Shown piece by piece: positions 24,998 to 33,818 of a stretch of 64,000 bases of DNA. Source of the stretch: Propioniciclava tarda (GTDB lineage Bacteria; Actinomycetota; Actinomycetes; Propionibacteriales; Propionibacteriaceae); NCBI RefSeq assembly GCF_900182665.1, contig NZ_FXTL01000002.1, positions 310,001-374,000 on the forward strand, written 5' to 3'. Made by a program: the position numbers and the translations under genes. The notes under the pieces were generated by a model. The model was not told the origin of the DNA, did no database searches, and saw nothing but the letters and a program-made list of their open reading frames with translations. Within the stretch, counting starts at the first letter, position 1, and each line of letters begins with the position of its first letter.

Positions 24998-27414
24998 TCG
25001 ACTGTGATCGACTTCGAGACGTTCTTCGGCGCGTCAGGATGGACGCCGTGGTCACGGACCCCCAGGGCGTCCAGGGCCTGCATCTTGAGCTCCGACATGC
25101 GGAACGCGAGCCTCTGCAGCGCCACCGAGGCCGAGAACACGAACAGGTTCGGGTCCCCCGACGGCGGCAAGTCGATGCACTGCGCCCAGTAGTCGTCCAC
25201 GCCGGCGGGACGCCCCTCGACGGCAGCCGTCAGTGCCGCGTCCGACTCGGCCAGCAGCAAGACGTTGGCCCCGCGGATCTTGTGGGTGTGGATCTGGCTG
25301 ATGGTGATGCGCTGGTCGCGGGCGTCCGGAGGGCAGACGAACAGCAGCGGATAGTTCGAGAACAGGCCCTCGAGGAGTTCGGGCCGCTCGGTCAGGGTCT
25401 GGCGTCCACCAGTGAAGCGGGCGCTGGGGCGTCCGGCCTCGTAGGCGTCCAGCAGGGCGCCCAGGTCGTCGATCGAGAAGATCGTGTTCTTGCCCAGGAT
25501 GGTGTTCGGGCCGTGCTTGAACTCCGCTGCGTCGTAGCCCTCGGCGTGGTTCAGGACGACCTCGCGGATCTTCAGGGCGCCCTCCCGGGCGATGCCGATG
25601 AGGCTCGTGCCCAGCAGATGCATGCTCGGCTCCTGGAACAGCCGCTCGGCCGCCGCGTCGAGGGCGGCGGAGCATTGGGTCAAGGTGTCGCTCACCAACC
25701 GCTTGGCGGTGCTCACCCGAGGGGCGATCTGGGCGTCCGTGTGGGTGAACGCACAGGCCAGGACGTACAAGACGGCCAACTGGCTCACGAAGCTCTTCGT
25801 GGCCGCCACGGCGATCTCGGGGCCGCAGAGCAGCGGCAGGTAGTAGTCGCTCAGCTCCTGCGGGATGCGGCTGTTTTCGTTGTTGACGAGGGTGACCCGA
25901 CGGATCGCGGGCTGCTGCGCGGCGGCGTCCAGGTAGATGTCGACGAGGTCCTTGGTCTCACCCGACTGGGTGATGCCCACGAGCGTGTCGCGGGGCGTCA
26001 GCGAGCCCAGGTACATCGAGCGGAACATGCCGGGGTTGCACGCGATGACGCTGATGCCAGCGAGTCCGTTGAAGAAGTAGGCCCCCACCAGGGCGGCGTG
26101 ATACGACGTGCCGGACGCCACCAGGAAGATGCGTCCGCCCTTGTCGTAGGTGCTCTTCAGGTCGGCGACGAGGCGGTCCCGGTTGGCGACGACGTCGTGC
26201 CTCTTCGCGGCCACCAGCAGGCGGTCCGCGAGGGCGAAGGACGCCGCGGCGCCGGGCAGCACGCGGGTCGCGTCCGCCAGGAGGGCGCGTTCATCAGAGA
26301 CCAGCGGCGCCGCGGTCGGGTTGTGGGCGACGGAGGCGAGCACGGGGGCGTCCGCGAGGGCCTGGGACGCCGCGAGGAGCGAGGCCTCGTCGGTCGCGTC
26401 CCCCAGTTGCTGGACAGCAGCGATCACCGAGGCGACGGCGTCCGGCTGGTCGGTGACGACCGGCGCGAGGGCATCGGACGCGTCTGCGAGGTAGTACCGC
26501 GCCACGGCGTCCAGGTTCTCGGGGACAGACGAGATCTCCTGGTCCATGTAGTACTCGAACTCGGGCCGCAGCGCGGTGTCGTGGACGCCGAGGCGCGACC
26601 GCTTCGGGGCGGGCACGCTCAGGGTGAGCGGTCCGGCGAGGTTGAACACGACATAGCGGTTCTCGGTGAACCAGACGCCCTGGCCCTCGGTGAAGGGGAT
26701 CAGCAGTTGGGTCTTCGAGAGCACCGACGTCAGATCGCTGGACACGACCACGAACTCGCCGAAGCCGTCCGAGCCGATGCCGGCGTACAGCGACGAACCT
26801 GACTTGACCGCCACCACGCCCGGCGAGGCCGGGTCGCAGAAGGCGGCGGCGTAGCTGCCGTCGGCCTGGGCGTCCGCCCGACGGGCGCCCTCGATCAGCA
26901 GCAGGGCGGTGTCAGGAACATCGATTCCGGACGCCGTCGCCGCGGCCTGGACCTCGGTCAGCACGGCCGCGTCGGCGAGGCCCTGGGCGTAGTAGTGCTC
27001 GGTGAGGTGGGTGATCATCTCGCCGTCGTTGTCGGACACGACCGTGTGGCCGGCGTCGGCGAGGAACGTCTTGAGCGCGTCAGTGTTGGAGATGTTGCCG
27101 TTGTGGGCGCCCAGGAACGGCAGCCGGCAGGCCATCTGGTGGGGCTGGCAGTTCTCCTGCGTCACGGCGCCGTAAGTGGCCCAGCGGACCTGACCGATGA
27201 AGCGCTGGCCGCTCGCCCGATCGATGCCGAGGTCCGGGACGACGCGGCTGGGCGCGCCGACGGCCTTGAGGAGGTTGATCGAACGGTCCTCGGCCACGAA
27301 GCCGCCACCGGTCGAGTCGTAGCCGCGGTACTCGAGTCGCTTCAGCAGCTCACCGCCCTCGAAACCAAGGCGGGGGTTGTCCTGGCCGTAGCACAGGGAG
27401 ACGATGCCGCACAC
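24994..27414 (-). CDS. long GlmS-like glutamine amidotransferase / SIS domain protein
   Basis: An 806-residue relative of glucosamine-6-phosphate synthase (usually about 610 residues). The N-terminal glutaminase domain starts with the catalytic Cys in MCGIVSL and holds RWATYGAVTQENCQPHQ (Tyr where GlmS usually has His), HNGNISN and DGSYAAAF. Two SIS domains follow: the first with ASGTSYHAALVGAYFFNGLAG and ITQSGETKDLVD, the second ending in NVSKSITVD. An extra region of about 120 residues (roughly 300-420) sits between the halves. It may be the amino-sugar pathway enzyme or a specialised paralogue. Start is GTG at 27414, 8 nt after a GAAGGAG site. Confidence 0.82.
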   Translation of the reverse strand: MCGIVSLCYGQDNPRLGFEGGELLKRLEYRGYDSTGGGFVAEDRSINLLKAVGAPSRVVPDLGIDRASGQRFIGQVRWATYGAVTQENCQPHQMACRLPFLGAHNGNISNTDALKTFLADAGHTVVSDNDGEMITHLTEHYYAQGLADAAVLTEVQAAATASGIDVPDTALLLIEGARRADAQADGSYAAAFCDPASPGVVAVKSGSSLYAGIGSDGFGEFVVVSSDLTSVLSKTQLLIPFTEGQGVWFTENRYVVFNLAGPLTLSVPAPKRSRLGVHDTALRPEFEYYMDQEISSVPENLDAVARYYLADASDALAPVVTDQPDAVASVIAAVQQLGDATDEASLLAASQALADAPVLASVAHNPTAAPLVSDERALLADATRVLPGAAASFALADRLLVAAKRHDVVANRDRLVADLKSTYDKGGRIFLVASGTSYHAALVGAYFFNGLAGISVIACNPGMFRSMYLGSLTPRDTLVGITQSGETKDLVDIYLDAAAQQPAIRRVTLVNNENSRIPQELSDYYLPLLCGPEIAVAATKSFVSQLAVLYVLACAFTHTDAQIAPRVSTAKRLVSDTLTQCSAALDAAAERLFQEPSMHLLGTSLIGIAREGALKIREVVLNHAEGYDAAEFKHGPNTILGKNTIFSIDDLGALLDAYEAGRPSARFTGGRQTLTERPELLEGLFSNYPLLFVCPPDARDQRITISQIHTHKIRGANVLLLAESDAALTAAVEGRPAGVDDYWAQCIDLPPSGDPNLFVFSASVALQRLAFRMSELKMQALDALGVRDHGVHPDAPKNVSKSITVD

Positions 27415-27964
27415 GTTGGTGCTCCTTCAGCGATGCGCCGTCGGTCCTTCGGCGGCAGGCGGATTTCACTGGTGATGTTGCCACATGGGGACGCCGCCGA
27501 GGCACCACGCTGACGTGACGGCCGCCAGGCGACCACGAGTTGACTCTTCACACCCGTGGCCTGCCTTGAATCAATGCTTCCCCCGGGTCGATCCTGGCCC
27601 TCGCCACGACGCGCCAATGCCAGAGCGGGCTCCGGATGACTCCGAGACCGCTCACGACCGGCCCATAACCGCAAGTTCACCCGCAGTTGTCAGTCCAGTT
27701 CTCACTCGGTCGCTTGAACCTCGTCAACGGTGCTGATGGCGCCAGCGGCCGGCACCCGCTAATCGCTTTCGGTCGGGCGACGAGCCCTACTTTCGTGTGG
27801 GCCAACCCGGCGCCGGCCACCACTGGGCACGGTGACCTTGTACCTTCTGCCAACTGGCTTGAGGGTGGAAGCAAGGTCTGCATCGAGTTCGCGCTTGGGT
27901 GCTATCGGCTGGCTGGCAAGGTGAGCGCGAACGTGCCGATGTGTCGTTGAGGCTGTGGTTGTAT

Positions 27965-27985
27965 GCGACCTTCAAGCGACCTTCA
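27965..27985. repeat. tandem 10-bp direct repeat downstream of the methylase
   Basis: GCGACCTTCA occurs at 27965-27974 and again at 27976-27985, one base apart, so with an 11-bp period (one helical turn). It lies about 50 bp past the methylase stop. Confidence 0.7.
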
Positions 27986-27991
27986 GCTCGC

Positions 27992-28010
27992 GGGCGTCGC
28001 GACGGCGCCC
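27992..28010 (-). terminator. hairpin after the ParB-like/methylase operon
   Basis: GGGCGTCG and CGGCGCCC form an 8-bp stem with one G-T pair and a three-base loop, 27 bp beyond the methylase stop. There is no T-run on the minus strand (T/C-rich on the plus strand), so termination is likely but not certain. Confidence 0.45.
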
Positions 28011-28036
28011 TTATCTTCCTCCGGTCCGGGTAGTGA

Positions 28037-28963
28037 TCAGTTGCTGCCTGCAGGTTCCAATGAACCACCTATGACCGGCCCGTCGTGGACCCATCGAGAC
28101 TCGCCTAGCCGCATGAGCCGCTCGCCCGAGGCGGTGGCGTGGTCGCTGAACAGGGCGTATTCGGTGCCGACGTGCTGGGTATGCGCGGTGTGGGCGATGT
28201 CGAACTCCTTGCACCTTAGTCCCGCATATAGCTCGTCCGTGATGCGCGGGTCGGCATCGTAAGTGAGGAACCACTTCACCGGGGTCGCGCGGAGGCGGGT
28301 TGCGAGCTCCTGGTGGTCGACGAGAGTTAGCGAGTCCATGTAGAGGTGCTCGCCCTGGCCGAGGTATGGCGGATCCACGTACATGAACAGCAGGTCCGCG
28401 TCCGCGCGCTTCTCCAGGCCGGTGATAAAAGCTCGGGCGTCGAGCTCGGTGACATGGATGCGGGACGAGTACTGGCCGATGAGGCGGACGCGCCGGGCGA
28501 GCGTGTCGTGGTTATAGCGGGCGTCGATCTTCCACGCACCGGTCTGATCGAGCCCGCCAATAGGTCGGGCATCTAGGATCCCCGACCTATTGCACCTGTT
28601 AAGCAAGAAGGTGGCGAAGCCGAGAGTGAGGTCATCGCGAGTCTCCAGGTCGTTGTAGGTGGCGACGGCCTCGTGCCACGTGTCGAGGTTCACGATGGCT
28701 CTACGGACTCGCTCCTCGAACTCAGCAGGGTGGTTTGTGACTGCTCGCCAGAACGCGGCAATGCCCGGGTTCAGGTCGTTGATGTGGATGGTCTCTACGT
28801 GCTCGTCAACGAGGAGGCGGAGGGCTGCTCCTGCTCCGCCGGCGAACGGTTCTGCGTATGCGGTCGGTCGGGGTCGTTGTTGTCGGAGCAGGCTGGCGAG
28901 GTAGGGAGCGAGACGTGCTTTACCCCCTGGATACCGCAGTGGGGAGAGATAGCGCGTCGTCAC
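28037..28963 (-). CDS. D12-class (Dam-type) N6-adenine DNA methyltransferase
   Basis: A 308-residue alpha-class adenine methylase. The expected motif order is present: motif X in LRYPGGKARL near residue 11, motif I in AEPFAGGAGAAL near residue 38, a helical target-recognition region, and motif IV DPPYLGQG near residue 197. It transfers methyl from S-adenosylmethionine to adenine in a short site that cannot be predicted here. The GTG start overlaps the TGA of the ParB-like gene by 4 bp, so the two are translationally coupled. Codon choice is less GC-rich than in the flanking genes, suggesting horizontal acquisition. Confidence 0.9.
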   Translation of the reverse strand: MTTRYLSPLRYPGGKARLAPYLASLLRQQRPRPTAYAEPFAGGAGAALRLLVDEHVETIHINDLNPGIAAFWRAVTNHPAEFEERVRRAIVNLDTWHEAVATYNDLETRDDLTLGFATFLLNRCNRSGILDARPIGGLDQTGAWKIDARYNHDTLARRVRLIGQYSSRIHVTELDARAFITGLEKRADADLLFMYVDPPYLGQGEHLYMDSLTLVDHQELATRLRATPVKWFLTYDADPRITDELYAGLRCKEFDIAHTAHTQHVGTEYALFSDHATASGERLMRLGESRWVHDGPVIGGSLEPAGSN

Positions 28964-30312
28964 GGGACAGGATTCTGCCCGACATAGGTGTCCACGGCCA
29001 CGAGCAGCGGCCCGAAGTCCGCAGAGCGTGCCCGCACGTCGGACGAGGACGCGACCTTGGAGAAGTTGTGGACTGCCTGGTTCAGGTCGACGATCGCGAC
29101 CCCGCCCTTGCCGGTGTTAGAGGAGATGTATGCCGGCTGCAGCTTCCTGTCGCACTTCGATGAGTTGTCGCAGTCCGGGTCGAGTATCCTGATCGCCTTG
29201 ACGACCTTCTGATGCAGTTTGTCACTTTCGGCGCACCATCCGTACCTCTGCCCCGCCTCAGACAGGACAAGTTCAAGTATCACTCGGAGCATGACAGCGC
29301 CGACGTGAGGAGCATCCTCGATGGCGACCCTCTGCGCCTCGCTCAGAGTGATCTTCGTCCGGTTCGCGACGTACTTCAGCTTCACCGTTTCGAAGATGAC
29401 GCGTTCGTCCTTTGTCATCTTGCTCTTCGGCTTGCTCTCCACAGGGCTTCCCTTGCCCGCCCGTTCATCATCGTCGGAGTCCGTGACAGGGGCTAGCTCG
29501 CTTGCCTGCACGGGCTTCGCCAGACGGGTTTCCTTCGTCGGCTGATCGGACACGGCATCCTTCGTGTAGTCGCGCCGATCCTCCTTCGACATGAACGTGC
29601 CCACCGTGTTCGCCGCCAGGTCCCGCAGTAGCCTCAGCAAAGACCGTCGAATTGCCGCCCGCTCGTACAGGAACACGAGTTGCCCGTTGTGGAGGTCGAA
29701 ACCGAACGCGGCCCGCACGTCCGGGTCGGCGATGACACGCCCGATTGTGGTGATCGAACGCGCCTTCGCCTGCCGCAAAGCGTCCGTCATCTCCTTGTCG
29801 CCAGCGAATGCGACCGCTACCCCGTCTGTAAACGTCAAAGCACGATCTGCCTGAGTGCCGAGTTTCCTGTCGAACCTGTGCTGCTGCTCCGTCGTCCACG
29901 GGTTCACGCCTACCCCGCCGTTCTGGCCGGTGTGCCGCAGTTCGATCCAGTGACGGGCCGCGTCCCGCGAGGGGGCAACCCACACGTCGATACGCGCCGG
30001 ACCGGGCCCCCTCTGTGCGAGACGCTCGAACGCAGCCCTGATCTTCGGGTCGTCCGCTAGATCGGGGTTCGCGAGAACCTTCAGGCAGGCCAAGCGACGG
30101 TTTCCCTCAACAACGATCCGGGCTCCGTCCTCTTCTACCACGATGGGCGACTCGGCAGGGTTCAGCATGCCCTTGTCCCCTATGTCGGCCGCCAGAGCAA
30201 GCATCTTCTCCCGGTCCGCGAGCAGCGCGTTGATCGCCTCGCGCTGGCTCGCGGTCGCCTCGAACCGCGGATTGGTCACGTCGAGCAACAACTCGGCGGG
30301 GGTGAACTCCAT
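28960..30312 (-). CDS. ParB-like domain protein paired with the methylase
   Basis: About 450 residues. The N-terminal part resembles the ParB/sulfiredoxin fold: TPAELLLDVTNPRFEA, then IVVEGNRRLACLKVLANPDL near residue 60, which corresponds to the GxRR box. The middle is Lys/Asp-rich (a linker near residues 260-310). The C-terminal 150 residues are helical and carry LNQAVHNFSK, a pattern like LNxxVHN seen in helical C-terminal domains of other ParB-like proteins in mobile elements. No partition partner (ParA) or site is present. The start at 30312 is where similarity begins; the frame is open to 30819 and an ATG at 30468 is possible. Role unknown: modification, restriction or regulation with the methylase. 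Confidence 0.7.
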   Translation of the reverse strand: MEFTPAELLLDVTNPRFEATASQREAINALLADREKMLALAADIGDKGMLNPAESPIVVEEDGARIVVEGNRRLACLKVLANPDLADDPKIRAAFERLAQRGPGPARIDVWVAPSRDAARHWIELRHTGQNGGVGVNPWTTEQQHRFDRKLGTQADRALTFTDGVAVAFAGDKEMTDALRQAKARSITTIGRVIADPDVRAAFGFDLHNGQLVFLYERAAIRRSLLRLLRDLAANTVGTFMSKEDRRDYTKDAVSDQPTKETRLAKPVQASELAPVTDSDDDERAGKGSPVESKPKSKMTKDERVIFETVKLKYVANRTKITLSEAQRVAIEDAPHVGAVMLRVILELVLSEAGQRYGWCAESDKLHQKVVKAIRILDPDCDNSSKCDRKLQPAYISSNTGKGGVAIVDLNQAVHNFSKVASSSDVRARSADFGPLLVAVDTYVGQNPVP

Positions 30313-30907
30313 TGACCCATTCTGTACTCGGCCGCCTGCCGCTGGCTCGTCGACACGCACCCACTTTGGGTCCGCTGCTTGGCAACGCCACTTAAGGTTC
30401 CCACTCTTGCTCATCGCCATCTTCGTCATCAGAGGGCTGAGCATGTTGAGGTAGTCGTCCTCGGTCATGGCCGGGTACGTGCCATGCCTCGCCAACGAGG
30501 CGGTGAACCAGTCGAAGCGTTTCGGCCCAGTCGAGCGTCCGTGGCCGGGTTCAGCTCGCGAGGTGGTGGAAGTGGGCTGGCAGGTCCGTGGTCGTGTGGT
30601 CGGCGGTTGGTCGTCGCCCACGCCAACATGGGCACGTCGGCTGCCGGGTTCGGGCGGTTGATGGACGCAGCGCACGGGCCTGGGGCATGCTTCACGCCCG
30701 AGCGCCACACCACAACCCACAGGACCCGTCAACGAGAACCCCGGCCCGCCAATGCGGACCGGGGAAATCGTCATCCCTATGTCGCTCCTGCTCTCACCTG
30801 GCCGCTCCGGGCCGTCCAAAGTCTTTCGACCCGCGGTTCACCCAGCCCGGTTGTGAGCACCCACTGACATTTGATGAGTTCGGCGACATCTCAGTGAGGA
30901 CTGACAT
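30313..30907. other. 595-bp stretch between the ParB-like gene and nrdJ
   Basis: No confident gene. The minus-strand frame of the ParB-like gene stays open to 30819; between 30312 and about 30530 it has coding-like composition (for example MTEDDYLNMLSPLMTKMAM from the ATG at 30468), but upstream of that it is rich in Pro, Arg and His and looks random. Two hairpins are present: GCCTCG/CGAGGC at 30486-30501, and a stronger one at 30739-30764. Confidence 0.55.
30739..30764. terminator. strong GC hairpin between nrdJ and the island
   Basis: CCCCGG pairs with CCGGGG, and an inner CCGC with GCGG, around a CAAT loop. No T-run follows on either strand. It lies 144 bp past the nrdJ stop and may end nrdJ transcription or protect the island from read-through. 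Confidence 0.5.
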
Positions 30908-33766
30908 TCAGCTGCAGCCGGACGTGGACCCGCAGCCCTCGCAGACGTAGCACGACCCGGACGGACGCATCTTGGTGCCGCACGTGAGGCACAGGGGGGC
31001 GTCCACGGCGTGGCCGGTCAGCTTCTCCATCAGCTCGGCCGACGTGCGCGCCGTGCCGCTGAGCCGGGGCTCGATGGTGAGCAGGGCGGGCTGGTTGGCG
31101 CCGCGCTCGTCGAAGGTCATGTTGTCGGCCGCGTCGTTCTTGAGTGACTCGGACTCGATCATCTGAGCCTCGTCCTCCTCCGAGAGGTACGACCCGGTCG
31201 CCACGTACCGAGCGCGCTCGTCCGCGGTGTAGATGCCGAGCTCGGAGCGCTCGTCGAAGGCCAGGTAGTCCAGCGCCAGCCGCTTGAACACGTAGTCGAT
31301 GATCGACTGCGCCATCCGCAGATCCGGGTCGTCGGTCATGCCGGCGGGCTCGAACTTCAGGTTCGTGAACTTCTGGACGTACGTCTCGAGCGGGACGCCG
31401 TACTGGAGCGCGATCGAGATGGCGATCGAGAAGGCGTCCATCACGCCGGCGAGGGTGGAGCCCTGCTTGCCGAGCTTGAGGAACAACTCGCCGAGGCGTC
31501 CGTCGGTGTACTCCGAGGAGGTCATGTAGCCCTCGGCGCCGCCGACCGTGAACGAGGTCGTCTTGCCGCGCCGCGACTTGGGCAGCCGCTGGCGGCGGGG
31601 CCGGTACTCGATCCGCACCTCGGGCTCGGCGACCGGCGCCTCGACGACGGCCTCCTTCTTCTTGCCGTCCGACAGCGGCTGGCCGACCTTGCAGTTGTCG
31701 CGGTAGACGGCCAGCGCCTTGAGGCCGAGCTTCCAGCCCTGCAGGTAGACGTCCGCGATCTCCTCGACCGTCGCGGTCTCGGGCAGGTTCACCGTCTTGG
31801 AGATGGCGCCCGAGATGAACGGCTGCACGGCGGCCATCATCCGGACGTGCCCCATCGGCTTGATGGCGCGCTCCCCCATGGCCGTGTCGAAGACCTCGTA
31901 GTGCTCGCGCTTGAGCCCGGGGGCGTCCACAACGTGCCCGTTCTCGGCGATGTAGGCGACGATGGCTTCGGAGATCTCGTCCGAGTAGCCCAGCCGCTTC
32001 AGTGCCCGCGGCACCGTCTGGTTGACGATCTGCATCGAGCCGCCGCCGACCAGCTTCTTGAACTTGACCAGCGAGAAGTCGGGCTCCACGCCGGTGGTGT
32101 CGCAGTCCATCATGAAGCCGATGGTGCCGGTCGGGGCCAGCACGGACGCCTGCGCGTTGCGGAAGCCGTTGCGGGCACCCAGCTCGATCACCCGGGACCA
32201 CTCGTGCGTTGCCACCTCGTGGATGTCGCGATCGGCCTCTTCGATGAGGCGCAGCTCGTCGTTCGCGACCTGATGCTTGCGCATCACCTTCTGGTGCGCG
32301 GACGCGTTGCGCGCGTAGCCGTTGTAGGGGCCGACGATCGCGGCCAACTCGGCGGAGCGGCGGTAGGACGCGCCCGTCATCGCCGAGGTGATCGCCGCGG
32401 CCAGGGAGCGTCCGTTCTCGGTGTCGTAGCCGCGACCCATCGCCATGAGCAGGGCGCCCAGGTTGGCGTACCCGATGCCCAGCTGGCGGTAGTTGCGCGT
32501 GGTCTCCGCGATCGACTCGGTCGGGAAGTCGGCGAAGCAGATCGAGATGTCCATCGCGGTAATGATCAGCTCGACGGCCTTCACGAACGTGGCGGCGTCG
32601 AAGGTGTCGTCCTCGCCGAGGAACTTCAGCAGGTTCAGCGAGGCCAGGTTGCAGGAGCTGTTGTCGAGGCTCATGTACTCCGAGCAGGGGTTGGACGCCG
32701 TGATGCGTCCGGTCTCTGGGTTGGTGTGCCAGGCGTTGATCGTGTCGTCGTACTGAATGCCCGGGTCGGCGCACTCCCAAGCGGCCAGCGCGATCTTGTT
32801 CCACAGCTCGCGGGCGTCGACCGTCTCGACGACGCGTCCGTCCTTGCGGCCGCGAAGCCCGAACTCGCTGCCGGCCTCCACCGCCGCCATGTAGGAGTCG
32901 GAGACGCGCACCGAGTTGTTGGCGTTCTGGTACTGGACGCTGACGATGTCCTTGCCGCCGAGATCCATGTCGAAGCCGGCGTCGCGGAGCGCGCGGATCT
33001 TGTCCTCCTCGCGCGCCTTGGTCTCGACGAACTCGACGATGTCGGGGTGGTCGACGTCCAGAACGACCATCTTCGCAGCGCGCCGCGTGGCGCCGCCGGA
33101 CTTGATCGTGCCCGCGGAGGCGTCCGCGCCACGCATGAAGCTGACCGGACCCGACGCCGTACCACCCGAGCTCAGCAGCTCCTTGGACGAGCGGATGCGC
33201 GACAGGTTCAGGCCTGCGCCCGAGCCGCCCTTGAAGATGAACCCCTCTTCGCGGTACCAGTTCAGAATCGACTCCATGGAGTCGTCGACGCTGAGGATGA
33301 AGCAGGCCGACACCTGCTGCGGGGACGCCGTGCCGACGTTGAACCACACCGGGGAGTTGAAGCTGAAGTACTGGTGGATCAGCATCCACTTGAGCTCGTG
33401 CCCGAAGATCTCGGCGTCCTCGGCGGTCGCGAAGTAGCCGTATCGCTCGCCGGCCGCCTGGTAGGTGTCGACGACGCGATCGACGAGCGCCTTGAGGGAC
33501 GCCTCGCGGGCGTCCGTCCCGACGGCCCCGCGGAAGTACTTGGTGGTCACGATGGTCGACGCGTTCAGCGACCAGTAGTCGGGGAACTCGACACCGCGCT
33601 GCTCGAAGACGGTCTCGCCGGTCTTCCAGTTGGTCTGGACGACGTCGCGGCGCTCCCAGGTCACCTCGTCGTACGGGTGGACGCCCGCCGTGGTGAAGAC
33701 CCGCTGGATCGTCAGGCCCTTCGGCTTTCCGGACGCCTTCGTGCGCTCGGTCTTGGTGTCGGTCAT
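30908..33766 (-). CDS. nrdJ: vitamin B12-dependent (class II) ribonucleotide reductase
   Basis: A 952-residue adenosylcobalamin-dependent enzyme that reduces ribonucleotides to deoxyribonucleotides. Landmarks are FNSPVWFN, the active-site region NPCSEYMSLDNSSCNLASLN near residue 372, LAPTGTIGFMMDCDTTG, and the C-terminal cysteine cluster CLTCGTKMRPSGSCYVCEGC, which fits a redox-active or zinc-binding tail. Length matches the long actinobacterial NrdJ. It is 52 bp downstream of nrdR and shares its promoter. Its far side is the junction with the ParB-like/methylase island. Confidence 0.96.
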   Translation of the reverse strand: MTDTKTERTKASGKPKGLTIQRVFTTAGVHPYDEVTWERRDVVQTNWKTGETVFEQRGVEFPDYWSLNASTIVTTKYFRGAVGTDAREASLKALVDRVVDTYQAAGERYGYFATAEDAEIFGHELKWMLIHQYFSFNSPVWFNVGTASPQQVSACFILSVDDSMESILNWYREEGFIFKGGSGAGLNLSRIRSSKELLSSGGTASGPVSFMRGADASAGTIKSGGATRRAAKMVVLDVDHPDIVEFVETKAREEDKIRALRDAGFDMDLGGKDIVSVQYQNANNSVRVSDSYMAAVEAGSEFGLRGRKDGRVVETVDARELWNKIALAAWECADPGIQYDDTINAWHTNPETGRITASNPCSEYMSLDNSSCNLASLNLLKFLGEDDTFDAATFVKAVELIITAMDISICFADFPTESIAETTRNYRQLGIGYANLGALLMAMGRGYDTENGRSLAAAITSAMTGASYRRSAELAAIVGPYNGYARNASAHQKVMRKHQVANDELRLIEEADRDIHEVATHEWSRVIELGARNGFRNAQASVLAPTGTIGFMMDCDTTGVEPDFSLVKFKKLVGGGSMQIVNQTVPRALKRLGYSDEISEAIVAYIAENGHVVDAPGLKREHYEVFDTAMGERAIKPMGHVRMMAAVQPFISGAISKTVNLPETATVEEIADVYLQGWKLGLKALAVYRDNCKVGQPLSDGKKKEAVVEAPVAEPEVRIEYRPRRQRLPKSRRGKTTSFTVGGAEGYMTSSEYTDGRLGELFLKLGKQGSTLAGVMDAFSIAISIALQYGVPLETYVQKFTNLKFEPAGMTDDPDLRMAQSIIDYVFKRLALDYLAFDERSELGIYTADERARYVATGSYLSEEDEAQMIESESLKNDAADNMTFDERGANQPALLTIEPRLSGTARTSAELMEKLTGHAVDAPLCLTCGTKMRPSGSCYVCEGCGSTSGCS

Positions 33767-33818
33767 GCGTTTCGCCTTCCTCAGGACGTACCGGGTGGTG
33801 TGGGTGGTTCTTGGTGGT

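Larger units (their letters stand above)
27415..28036. other. 622-bp noncoding stretch left of the methylase
   Basis: No convincing gene is seen. Base composition falls to about 57% G+C in sampled lines. A hairpin with the arms GCCGCCG/CGACGGC lies in the GlmS-like leader near 27441-27460. One 87-codon open frame at 27687-27950 has no recognisable features. The right end holds a direct repeat and a hairpin listed separately. No tRNA, transposase remnant or attachment-site duplication was found by eye. Confidence 0.6.

Noticed and set aside
27687-27950. 87-codon open frame in the left gap of the island
   Set aside because: No ribosome site, no recognisable motif and no coding-like codon pattern; treated as chance.
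28037-30312. Chromosome or plasmid partition locus
   Set aside because: The ParB-like protein has no ParA partner, no parS-like site was noticed and it is coupled to a methylase.
30379-30867. Plus-strand frame of 162 codons opposite the ParB-like upstream region
   Set aside because: Arg/His/Pro-rich low-information sequence with no family resemblance; looks like noise from GC-rich noncoding DNA.
27415-30907. tRNA-anchored integrative element or prophage
   Set aside because: No tRNA, integrase, excisionase, phage structural gene or flanking direct repeat was found by eye.
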